The notes below the pieces were generated by a model. It was not told the origin of the DNA and did no database searches. It worked only from the letters and a program-made list of their open reading frames with translations. DNA of 44,902 nt from contig CANBYM010000011.1 of assembly GCA_947373605.1 (NCBI GenBank), positions 1 through 44,902 on the forward strand. Direction: 5' to 3'. This document shows positions 8,281-15,897 of the stretch, in pieces. Within the stretch, counting starts at the first letter, position 1. Every line of letters starts with the position of its first letter. The position numbers and the translations under genes are program-made. The stretch is from Comamonadaceae bacterium (lineage in GTDB: Bacteria > Pseudomonadota > Gammaproteobacteria > Burkholderiales > Burkholderiaceae_C).

Positions 8281-9312
8281 ATGAATAAGCGCGCACTCTT
8301 TAAATCCATCCTCTTTTTGACATTGGCCGCATCGCTGGGTGCCGCATCTGCGCAAACCACCCCTATCAAATTTCAGCTGGACTGGCGCTTTGAAGGGCCT
8401 TCCGCGCTTTTTCTAACCCCCGCTGCCAAAGGCTACTTCAAGGCCGCCAACATCGATTTGACGATTGACTCCGGCAACGGCTCCGGTGCGGCGGTTACGC
8501 GCGTCGCATCCGGTGCCTACGACATGGGCTTTGCTGACCTTGCGGCATTGATGGAATTCCACGCCAACAATCCCGATGCGCCGGCCAAGCCGGTGGCCAT
8601 TATGGTGGTCTACAACGACACGCCGGCCTCAGTGATGGCGTTGAAGAAGTCTGGCATTCAAAAGCCATCCGACCTGACCGGCAAAAAGCTGGGGGCACCT
8701 GTGTTTGATGCAGGCCGCCGGGCCTTTCCGATTTTTGCCAAGGCCAACAACATCAGCGGCGTGCAGTGGACCGCGATGGACCCACCCCTGCGCGAAACGA
8801 TGCTCGCCCGCGGTGACGTGGACGCCATTACCGGCTTCACCTTTACTTCGCTGTTGAATCTGGAAGCGCGCGGTGTCAAGGCCGAAGATGTGGTGGTCAT
8901 GCCTTACCCGAACTTCGGCGTCAAGCTGTATGGCAACGTGGTGATCGCATCGCCCAAGATCCTCAAGGAAAATCCGGCTGCCGTGAAAGCATTTCTGGCG
9001 GCATTTACCAAAGGTGTGAAGGACGTATTGGCCAACCCGGCCGCCGCCATTGTGGACGTCAAGGCCCGTGACGGCATTGTCAATAGCGAGCTGGAAACCC
9101 GCCGCCTTACGCTGGCCATTGATTCGGTTATCAACACACCCAATGCGCGTGCAGAGGGCTTCGGACAAATCAGTGCGCCACGTCTGGCACTTATGGCCTC
9201 GCAGGTATCGGATGCATTCAACACCAAGACGCGCGTCAATCCGGATGCGGTGTGGAGTGGGGCTTACCTGCCCACCAAGGCTGAACTCAATATATTGCCC
9301 GCCAAAAAGTAA
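8281..9312 (+). CDS. ABC transporter substrate-binding protein, NMT1/THI5-like
   Basis: A 343-residue periplasmic protein with a Sec signal peptide (cleavage after ASAQ, about residue 25). The mature part has the NMT1/THI5-like pattern: IKFQLDWRFEGPSALFLTPAAKGYFKAANIDLTIDSGNGSGAAVTRVASGAYDMGFADLAAL, followed by LTGKKLGAPVFDAGRRAFP and a C-terminal helical lobe. This group feeds importers for nitrate, sulfonates, thiamine-pyrimidine precursors (ThiY, RibY) and similar compounds. The opening strand and the glycine-rich NGSGAAV loop are closest to the pyrimidine/riboflavin-precursor or aromatic-acid type. It is the first gene of a compact three-gene ABC operon (8-bp gaps). Confidence 0.9.
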   Translation: MNKRALFKSILFLTLAASLGAASAQTTPIKFQLDWRFEGPSALFLTPAAKGYFKAANIDLTIDSGNGSGAAVTRVASGAYDMGFADLAALMEFHANNPDAPAKPVAIMVVYNDTPASVMALKKSGIQKPSDLTGKKLGAPVFDAGRRAFPIFAKANNISGVQWTAMDPPLRETMLARGDVDAITGFTFTSLLNLEARGVKAEDVVVMPYPNFGVKLYGNVVIASPKILKENPAAVKAFLAAFTKGVKDVLANPAAAIVDVKARDGIVNSELETRRLTLAIDSVINTPNARAEGFGQISAPRLALMASQVSDAFNTKTRVNPDAVWSGAYLPTKAELNILPAKK

Positions 9313-9320
9313 GCGAATCG

Positions 9321-10184
9321 ATGCACAAAGAGTCCAGTACAGCGCCCGGCAGCACACCGCCGGTTCAGAAAACGGATTGGTTTGTCGACTTCAAAGACGT
9401 TTGGCTGGCGTACAACGCACTGTTGCTCGCAGAGAACCACTTCGCTGTAGAAGCCATTGACCTGCAGATTAAGAAAGGCGAGTTCATTGCCATAGTGGGG
9501 CCTTCAGGCTGTGGCAAGTCGACGTTCATGAAGCTCGCAACCGGCTTGCAAAAGCCGTCCATGGGAACCATCAACATAGATGGTCAGCCCGTGACCGGAC
9601 CGTTAAAAATCTCCGGCATGGCTTTTCAGGCGCCCTCGCTGCTTCCCTGGCGCACCACGCTCAGTAACGTCCTGCTCCCCCTGGAAATTGTTGAGCCCTT
9701 TCGCAGCCAGTTCAAAGCCAAGCGCAAGGAATTTGAGGAGCGTGCCCGATCGTTGCTGCAAAAAGTGGGCTTGGGTGGCTATGAGGACAAGTTTCCCTGG
9801 CAACTCTCGGGCGGCATGCAGCAGCGCGCCAGCATCTGCCGTGCGCTGATTCACGAACCCAAGATGCTCCTGCTGGATGAGCCGTTCGGGGCGCTCGACG
9901 CGTTCACCCGCGAAGAGCTGTGGTGCATCCTGCGGGATTTGTGGACCGAGCAGCAGTTCAACGTGATTCTGGTCACGCACGATCTGCGCGAATCCGTATT
10001 CCTGGCAGACACCGTGTATGTCATGAGCAAGAGTCCAGGGCGCTTTGTCGTGCGGCGGGAGATTGACCTGCCGCGTCCCCGGGAACTTGAGATCACCTAC
10101 ACGAAGGAGTTCGGCGACATCGTGCATGAGCTTCGATCCCATATTGGTGCGGTACGCACCGGAACGACTGTAAAAGCCAGTTAG
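9321..10184 (+). CDS. ABC transporter ATP-binding protein (SsuB/TauB/ThiZ-like)
   Basis: A complete 287-residue ABC ATPase. Walker A is GPSGCGKST at 60-68, the Q-loop lies in MAFQAPSLLPWRT (about 100-112), the signature LSGGMQQR is at 162-169, Walker B LLLDEP at 183-188 with the D-loop GALDAF, and the H-loop is ILVTHDLRES (His220). The Q-loop sequence and the short C-terminus fit the nitrate/sulfonate/taurine importer subfamily. It energises the permease encoded 8 bp downstream, for the ligand of the NMT1-like binding protein just upstream. Confidence 0.95.
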   Translation: MHKESSTAPGSTPPVQKTDWFVDFKDVWLAYNALLLAENHFAVEAIDLQIKKGEFIAIVGPSGCGKSTFMKLATGLQKPSMGTINIDGQPVTGPLKISGMAFQAPSLLPWRTTLSNVLLPLEIVEPFRSQFKAKRKEFEERARSLLQKVGLGGYEDKFPWQLSGGMQQRASICRALIHEPKMLLLDEPFGALDAFTREELWCILRDLWTEQQFNVILVTHDLRESVFLADTVYVMSKSPGRFVVRREIDLPRPRELEITYTKEFGDIVHELRSHIGAVRTGTTVKAS

Positions 10185-10192
10185 AGAACACC

Positions 10193-10960
10193 ATGAACAA
10201 ACGTCAAATGGAAATCTGGTCCCCGTGGCTACTATTGTGCACCACCATAGTGCTCTGGCAAATCATTTGCTCGGCCTTTGATGTGTCGGAATTTATTTTT
10301 CCCAGCCCGTGGCGCATTTGGACGCAATTGGTGGAATACAAGGCGCTGATTGCCGGTCACGCATGGCGTACTTTCTGGGTCACCATGGTGGGTTTTGCCG
10401 TTGCCATCGTTGTGGGTGTACTGCTGGGCTTTGTGATTGGCAGTTCCCGTCTGGCCTATGCGGCGGTCTACCCGCTGATGACGGCGTTTAACGCCTTGCC
10501 CAAGGCGGCCTTTGTGCCGATCCTGGTGGTGTGGTTCGGCATCGGCGTGGGCCCGGCCATTCTGACGGCCTTTTTGATCAGCTTCTTTCCCATTATGGTG
10601 AACATTGCCACCGGTCTGGCCACGCTGGAGCCGGAGCTGGAAGACGTGTTGCGAGTATTGGGTGCCAAGCGCTGGGACGTGCTCATCAAAGTGGGACTGC
10701 CGCGCTCCATGCCCTACTTTTACGGCTCACTCAAAGTGGCAATCACGCTGGCATTTGTCGGCACCACGGTGTCAGAAATGACCGCCGCGAATGAGGGCAT
10801 CGGCTACCTGCTGATTTCTGCGGGCTCAGCTATGCAGATGGGTCTGGCATTTGCAGGTTTGCTGGTGGTCGGTGCCATGGCCATGGCCATGTACGAGTTG
10901 TTCAGCGCTATCGAGAAGCACACCACTGCGTGGGCCCATCGGGGTAGCCAGAACCACTGA
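10193..10960 (+). CDS. ABC transporter permease (SsuC/TauC-like)
   Basis: A 255-residue permease with six predicted membrane helices. The EAA loop that contacts the ATPase is LATLEPELEDVLRVLGAKRWDVLIKVGLPRSMPYFYGSLK (about 143-182), typical for BPD_transp_1 permeases of the sulfonate/nitrate type. It is the last gene of the ABC operon and is followed by a strong bidirectional hairpin terminator. GAGAAC precedes the ATG by a few bases. The substrate is unknown. Confidence 0.94.
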   Translation: MNKRQMEIWSPWLLLCTTIVLWQIICSAFDVSEFIFPSPWRIWTQLVEYKALIAGHAWRTFWVTMVGFAVAIVVGVLLGFVIGSSRLAYAAVYPLMTAFNALPKAAFVPILVVWFGIGVGPAILTAFLISFFPIMVNIATGLATLEPELEDVLRVLGAKRWDVLIKVGLPRSMPYFYGSLKVAITLAFVGTTVSEMTAANEGIGYLLISAGSAMQMGLAFAGLLVVGAMAMAMYELFSAIEKHTTAWAHRGSQNH

Positions 10961-10975
10961 TTTTTAAGCCACTAA

Positions 10976-11011
10976 AAAAAGCCCGGGCTGCTTATGCAAT
11001 CCGGGCTTTTT
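10976..11011. terminator. Bidirectional intrinsic terminator between ABC operon and Tsx-like gene
   Basis: A perfect 11-bp inverted repeat, AAAAAGCCCGG at 10976-10986 and CCGGGCTTTTT at 11001-11011, encloses a 14-base loop whose ends can pair further. A-run on one side and T-run on the other let it act on both strands. It sits 15 bp after the permease stop and about 20 bp from the stop of the convergent outer-membrane protein gene. Confidence 0.9.
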
Positions 11012-11032
11012 GTTTGCTTGCCGGAATCGCGC

Positions 11033-11878
11033 TTAGAAGTGGTATTCCATGCGGATCATTGGTGTCTTGGCCGTGGCGCCTGCCATCCGGCCGGAATCAT
11101 TTCCAAACTTGTTTTGCCAGTATTGGTACTCCAAGCCCACCTTGAATGTCTTAGGTGCGCTACCCAATGCTGCGCCTAAGTCGTACATGACTTGCATGTC
11201 AATATTGGTTTCTGCTGCAGTGTCATTGCCGAACTCATCTTTGCCCTTTGAAGATATGAAGTTTGCAAAACCTTCAAATGACAGTGGGAGCGATGCGATC
11301 GGGACACCCCAGGACAAACCCACCATGGGATGCGTGCTGTAGTTGTAGCGAGGTGTGGCGTTAGGCGCATTGCTTTCCCACAATTCATACAGGCCGACGT
11401 TGAGAAATCCAGGAACGTCCATTGAGAAAGTGGGGCCAACCACCAACATCCGCTTCTTGGAGTTGTAGCCCTTGTCGGTTTTGGTGTTGTAGTCAAAACC
11501 CACGGTTACACCGGTGCCGCGCACGGGGCCAAACTTGAATGGCATGCCGGTTGCTTTTTCGAGGTCCACCGTATTGCGATACACCACATAAACCTCTTGC
11601 GCGCCTTCCGACGAACCTGCAGCAGCCGGGTCTTTAGAGTCTGACATCAGCATGTCGACATTGAAGAAGTTGGTGCCATACTTGTAGCCGCTAACGTGGT
11701 TCAAATTGAGGATGTCTTTGCCGATGTCATCGGGATTAAAGGGCTCGGCAAACGTGGAGCCTTTGCGATAGCCGATGTAGGTATCGCTCCAGTCAGCGGC
11801 CTGAGCCAATTGAGAGACCGCAGCAAGTGCGACAAGTGCGCAGACGCGGGAAACAGCTAGTTTTTTCATGCGGGACAT
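11033..11878 (-). CDS. Tsx-like outer-membrane channel protein
   Basis: About 280 residues with a Sec signal peptide (MKKLAVSRVCALVALAAVSQLAQA) and a mature part of alternating beta strands that ends in phenylalanine (MIRMEYHF), the C-terminal signature for BAM insertion. WSDTYIGYRKGSTFAEPFNP and ILNLNHVSGYKYGTNFFNVDMLMSDSKDPA match the nucleoside-specific Tsx/outer envelope protein family, a 12-strand narrow channel. Two ATG codons are possible, 11878 and 11869; the second begins MKKLAV and has GGA at a better distance. It may admit the substrate of the convergent ABC importer, but only proximity suggests this. Confidence 0.85.
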   Translation of the reverse strand: MSRMKKLAVSRVCALVALAAVSQLAQAADWSDTYIGYRKGSTFAEPFNPDDIGKDILNLNHVSGYKYGTNFFNVDMLMSDSKDPAAAGSSEGAQEVYVVYRNTVDLEKATGMPFKFGPVRGTGVTVGFDYNTKTDKGYNSKKRMLVVGPTFSMDVPGFLNVGLYELWESNAPNATPRYNYSTHPMVGLSWGVPIASLPLSFEGFANFISSKGKDEFGNDTAAETNIDMQVMYDLGAALGSAPKTFKVGLEYQYWQNKFGNDSGRMAGATAKTPMIRMEYHF

Positions 11879-11984
11879 TCCAGTTCATAGGTGAGTAAAA
11901 GAGAGCCGTGAACTGTTTAGCAAAAGCCGTGCCTGAATCCACTATCCTCCTTGCATCGACCTGATAGAAGAATTCAACAAAACA

Positions 11985-12983
11985 ATGGCCTTGTTACTCG
12001 CTCCCATGGAGGGCCTGCTGGACTTCGTGCTGCGCGATGTGCTCACCCGCGTGGGCGGTGTGGACCGTTGCGTATCGGAATTCATCCGCATCACCAACAC
12101 ACTGATGCCTGAGCGGGCGTTTATCCGCGTCATGCCTGAGTTACTGCACGGCGGCAAAACGCCTTCGGGCGTGCCCGTGCGGGCGCAGTTGCTGGGTTCC
12201 GATCCGGTTTGCATTGCAGAGAACGCTGCGCGCCTGGCGACCTTGGGGCCGCACGGTATTGACCTGAATTTCGGTTGCCCGGCCAAAGTAGTGAACCGCC
12301 ACGGCGGCGGTGCGGCGCTGCTGGAGGACCCCGAGCTGCTGACCCGCATCGTGAGCGCGGTGCGGCGTGCCGTGCAGCCCTCCATGCCGGTGAGCGCCAA
12401 GATGCGCTTGGGCCTGCATGACGACCGGCGCGCCGAAGAATGCGCTCTGGCGCTGGAGGCCGGTGGCGCCGCGGAGATTGTGGTGCACGCCCGTACCAAG
12501 GCGGATGCCTACCGCCCACCTGCATACTGGAGCCGGATTGCCGACATTCGCGCGGTCGTACGAATACCCGTGATTGCCAATGGCGAAATCTGGAATGTAC
12601 AGGACGCGCTGCGTTGCCGCTTTGAGTCCGAGTGCAACGACCTGATGCTGGGTAGAGGCCTGGTCACCGACCCCGGACTCGCGCTGGCCATTCGCGCGCA
12701 CGACGCGCAAGGCGACAACATGTGCGCGACACCATATGGCCCCTTATCTTTGGATATGCAAACGCCCTTCGTCAGTTGGGAATCACTTGCTCCCCACATG
12801 ACCGACTTCTGGCGGATCGTTTGCACCGGGCTGGAGCGCAAACAGCAGGCCGGGCGGCTCAAGCAATGGTTGAACTTTTTACGCCGTCGTTACCCAGAGG
12901 CGCAAACGGCCTACGAGCAAGTCAAGGGCCTGACCAACCCGCGTGATGTGGATGCCTGGTTTGCCCGCAACCACGGGACTTGA
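11985..12983 (+). CDS. dusC: tRNA-dihydrouridine(16) synthase DusC
   Basis: A 332-residue FMN TIM-barrel Dus enzyme. The N-terminus LLLAPMEGLLDFVLRDVLTRVGGVD, the catalytic Cys98 in LNFGCPAKVVNRHGGGAALLEDPELL, SAKMRLG (about 137-143), VVHARTKADAYRPPAYWSRI and IPVIANGEIW all match Dus proteins, and the GGGAALLEDPELL segment and the C-terminal helical domain fit the DusC subgroup. It reduces uridine 16 in the D-loop of tRNA with NADPH. It stands alone on the plus strand; no clear SD precedes the ATG. Confidence 0.92.
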   Translation: MALLLAPMEGLLDFVLRDVLTRVGGVDRCVSEFIRITNTLMPERAFIRVMPELLHGGKTPSGVPVRAQLLGSDPVCIAENAARLATLGPHGIDLNFGCPAKVVNRHGGGAALLEDPELLTRIVSAVRRAVQPSMPVSAKMRLGLHDDRRAEECALALEAGGAAEIVVHARTKADAYRPPAYWSRIADIRAVVRIPVIANGEIWNVQDALRCRFESECNDLMLGRGLVTDPGLALAIRAHDAQGDNMCATPYGPLSLDMQTPFVSWESLAPHMTDFWRIVCTGLERKQQAGRLKQWLNFLRRRYPEAQTAYEQVKGLTNPRDVDAWFARNHGT

Positions 12984-12993
12984 CTGGCTGCGA

Positions 12994-13518
12994 TTAAAGC
13001 GGTTGCTTCAGGCGGATTTCTTCCACCTTCACCGGGCCCATGGGCACCGTCTTGGCACTGGCCATTTCGCGCTTGAATCCGGCCAGCTCATGAAAGCGCA
13101 TGGCGCGGTCATTGGCAATCGGGACCCAGACGGACACGTGGGTGCAGCCCTCGTCCTGCAGACCTTCGCGCGCAGCATCCCACAGGGCAAGACCGGCGCC
13201 TTTGGACCAGTAGGCGGGTGCTACGTAGATGTCCCAGATTTCACCCATGGTGGGCGGTGTGCCTTTGTCGCGTGAGCGATCAAAGCCTACAAAGCCGATG
13301 ATTTTGTCGCCGTCCATGGCAACCTGCACCTGCGGTTCGGCATACTCAATGGCTTCGCGCCAGTAAGCAGTTCCCTTTTCCACCGGCACCGGTGGCACGG
13401 GAGAGCCGGTTTGCATGGCCTTAAAGGCTTCTTTGGCGGTTGCGGCGTAGAGTTCTGCGATCTGCTTGGCATCGCGTAAGGTGGCGGGGCGGACTTGAAT
13501 CGTTGTCGTGCTGGACAT
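12994..13518 (-). CDS. GNAT-family N-acetyltransferase
   Basis: A 174-residue GNAT protein: IQVRPATLRDAKQIAELYAATAKEAF opens the fold, IIGFVGFDRSRD is strand 4 with the region preceding the acetyl-CoA loop, GEIWDIYVAPAYWSKGAGLALWDAAREGL (about 92-120) is motif A with the pyrophosphate-binding turn, and HVSVWVPIANDRAMRFHELAGFKRE is motif B. This order and the WVxxxNxRAxxFYxxxGF-like motif are classic for small-molecule or protein acetyltransferases. The substrate is unknown. It is convergent with dusC (10 bp apart) and divergent from the ferredoxin gene. Confidence 0.9.
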   Translation of the reverse strand: MSSTTTIQVRPATLRDAKQIAELYAATAKEAFKAMQTGSPVPPVPVEKGTAYWREAIEYAEPQVQVAMDGDKIIGFVGFDRSRDKGTPPTMGEIWDIYVAPAYWSKGAGLALWDAAREGLQDEGCTHVSVWVPIANDRAMRFHELAGFKREMASAKTVPMGPVKVEEIRLKQPL

Positions 13519-13574
13519 GGCTTAGTTGTTTTAAGTAACGCAGAATTGAAAAAAGACGCAAATTGTCGCCGCAA

Positions 13575-13934
13575 ATGCCAAACCAGTCCCAAACCCCTCC
13601 GGCGCAGGCCCCCAACGAAGTGACAACACCGCATACTGCAAAGAATTTCGCCGTGCGCATAATGCCGTCAGAACGTCAATTTGAGGCTACATCCGATGAC
13701 ACGCTGTTGGCCGCTGCCGAGCAAGCGGGCATCGCCCTGCCCAGTTCATGCCGCAACGGAACCTGCCGCACCTGCATCAGCAAACTGATCGCGGGTACGG
13801 TGGCGTATTCCATCGAATGGCCGGGCGTGAGTCTGGAAGAAAAGCAGGAGGGCTACATCCTGCCCTGCGTGGCCAAGGCCACGTCCGACGTGGTGGTGGA
13901 GCAAGCGCAGGCGTCGGAGTTGTGGGCAGGATAA
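13575..13934 (+). CDS. Plant-type [2Fe-2S] ferredoxin
   Basis: A 119-residue protein whose C-terminal ~90 residues form a plant-type ferredoxin domain: LAAAEQAGIALPSSCRNGTCRTCISKLIAG, giving the CxxxxCxxC triad, and the fourth Cys in YILPCVAKATSD about 35 residues later. The domain accepts and passes single electrons. The N-terminal 25 residues are Pro/Gln/Thr-rich and low in complexity, so a later start is possible; the ATG at 13575 is the first in-frame one. The gene lies 9 bp upstream of the multihaem cytochrome gene, which suggests co-transcription of two electron carriers without an obvious dehydrogenase nearby. Confidence 0.88.
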   Translation: MPNQSQTPPAQAPNEVTTPHTAKNFAVRIMPSERQFEATSDDTLLAAAEQAGIALPSSCRNGTCRTCISKLIAGTVAYSIEWPGVSLEEKQEGYILPCVAKATSDVVVEQAQASELWAG

Positions 13935-13943
13935 GCTCTGCCC

Positions 13944-15890
13944 ATGTCTGTAGCGCGATCCAACTTCCTTGAGCGCCTGTGCGCTTGCGCATGGGCCATT
14001 GCCTTCGGCCTCGCTTTGACATTAGGCTTCACCAACAACGCTGCGGCCGCGCCTTTTGAAGACAACATGGCGCAGCGCACCCTGGCCTGCACCGCCTGCC
14101 ACGGTGCCCAAGGCCGGGCCGGGCCGGACGGCTATTACCCGCGACTGGCGGGAAAACCGGCGGGGTACCTGTATAACCAGCTCATCAGCTTCAAGCAAGG
14201 GCGTCGCCACTACGCGCCCATGGAGCGTTTGATCAGCACGCTGGACGACAAATACCTTCTGGAAATGGCGCAATACTTTTCGTCGCTGTCCATTCCCTAC
14301 GAATCACCCAAGGCCGCCGTAGCGAATACCGAGTTGACTTTCGTCGCCAACAAATTGGTTGAGCAAGGGGATGCGGCGCGCGGCCTGCCCGCCTGCGCCC
14401 AATGCCACGGTAAAGCGCTGACCGGAACCCAGCCCCACATCCCCGGCCTGCTGGGGCTGCCCGCAGACTACCTGCTGGCGCAATTGGGCGGCTGGCAAAA
14501 CGACCAGCGCAGTGCACAGGTGCCGGACTGCATGGCCAAGGTAGCGCGCATGCTCAAGCCCGCTGAGGTCAGCGCGCTGGCCCAATGGCTGAGCAGTCAG
14601 ACTGTGCCGGCATCTTCCAAGGCAGCAGCGCAACTTCCCGCGCAGCGCACTAGCTCCTTGGACATCACGAGCCCGCAATGGCGCTGTGGCGCTGCGTCCG
14701 AAGTGGCATCTGCAACCGCACCACAGGCGAGTGCCAATCCGGCACAAGTTGCGCGCGGCGAATATCTGGCACGCATCGGCAACTGCGCACAGTGCCACAC
14801 CGCGCAAGGCGGCGCAGCCTATGCCGGCGGACGCGCTATCGACACGCCGTTTGGCGCAGTGATGTCGGGCAACCTCTCGCCGGACGCTACATACGGCATC
14901 GGCAACTGGAGCGCACAGGATTTCTGGCAGGCGCTGCACCATGGCATCAGCAAAGACGGGCGTGCGCTCTATCCGGCCTTCCCCTACACCAGCTACACGC
15001 AGGTAACGCGCGAAGACGCTGATGCCCTGTTTGCCTACCTCAAGACCGTGCCCTCCTCGCCGACGCCCAATCGTGCGCACACGCTGCGCTGGCCTTACAA
15101 CACACAGCTAGCACTTAAAGTCTGGCGCTTGCTGTTTTTCAAACCTGCTGCCGATACGCCACCTAATGCCGCCGCAAGCGCAGCTGCTGATCGCGGCGCC
15201 TATCTAGTGCATGGTCTGGGCCACTGCGATGAATGTCACACACAACGCAACGCCTTCGGCGCGATGCGTGCCGACGCGACACAAGAAGGCGGGGTATTGC
15301 AGATCAGCCAGTGGTATGCCCCTGCATTGCAATCGCCATGGCTGCAGCGCTGGAGCGACGTCCAATTGCAAACTTTTTTACAAAATGGCATATCGCCGCA
15401 CGGCTATGCTGCTGGCCCCATGGCCGAAGTGGTGCAGCATGGCACCCGCTATTTGACGAATGCGGACGCACTGGCGATGGCACAATACCTCAAGCGCCAG
15501 GCCAAAGGCTCGCCTGTCTTAACCGCCAGCGCGGCCATAGGCAGCGACACCCTCAAAATGGGCGGCGCGATTTACGACAAACAGTGCGCAGACTGCCACG
15601 GCAAATCCGGACAAGGCCAAAGCGGTGCCTACCCTGCGCTGGCGGGCAACCCGAATGTGCAACGCACCAAGATCAACAATCTTGTGCTGCACATTCTTTA
15701 CGGTGGCTACCCGGCCAGTACAAGCGGCAACCCCAGGCCCTTTGGCATGCCGCCCTTCGTGCTCAAGCTCAGCGATGCCGAAATCGCCGCCGTGCTGAGT
15801 TACCTGCGCACCAGTTGGGGCAACCATGGCGGCACAGTGAGTGAGTTTGATATAAACAAGTTGCGCATTGCGCTTACCCAATCTCCATAA
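13944..15890 (+). CDS. Pentahaem c-type cytochrome (c4-like plus alcohol-dehydrogenase-type triheme fusion)
   Basis: A 648-residue exported protein with an N-terminal hydrophobic segment (about 13-36) and five CxxCH haem sites: CTACH 49-53, CAQCH 151-155, CAQCH 281-285, CDECH 428-432 and CADCH 548-552. Residues 40-225 form two cytochrome c4-like domains (RPRLAGKPAGYLYNQL-type motif, here YYPRLAGKPAGYLYNQL). Residues 270-640 match the three-haem cytochrome subunit of membrane alcohol and gluconate dehydrogenases (RGEYLARIGNCAQCHTAQGG, SGNLSPDATYGIGNW, RGAYLVHGLGHCDECHTQRN). The usual ADH subunit has three haems, so this is a five-haem fusion. It should relay electrons in the periplasm to the respiratory chain. 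No catalytic dehydrogenase subunit is adjacent. Confidence 0.9.
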   Translation: MSVARSNFLERLCACAWAIAFGLALTLGFTNNAAAAPFEDNMAQRTLACTACHGAQGRAGPDGYYPRLAGKPAGYLYNQLISFKQGRRHYAPMERLISTLDDKYLLEMAQYFSSLSIPYESPKAAVANTELTFVANKLVEQGDAARGLPACAQCHGKALTGTQPHIPGLLGLPADYLLAQLGGWQNDQRSAQVPDCMAKVARMLKPAEVSALAQWLSSQTVPASSKAAAQLPAQRTSSLDITSPQWRCGAASEVASATAPQASANPAQVARGEYLARIGNCAQCHTAQGGAAYAGGRAIDTPFGAVMSGNLSPDATYGIGNWSAQDFWQALHHGISKDGRALYPAFPYTSYTQVTREDADALFAYLKTVPSSPTPNRAHTLRWPYNTQLALKVWRLLFFKPAADTPPNAAASAAADRGAYLVHGLGHCDECHTQRNAFGAMRADATQEGGVLQISQWYAPALQSPWLQRWSDVQLQTFLQNGISPHGYAAGPMAEVVQHGTRYLTNADALAMAQYLKRQAKGSPVLTASAAIGSDTLKMGGAIYDKQCADCHGKSGQGQSGAYPALAGNPNVQRTKINNLVLHILYGGYPASTSGNPRPFGMPPFVLKLSDAEIAAVLSYLRTSWGNHGGTVSEFDINKLRIALTQSP

Positions 15891-15897
15891 ACACTGT

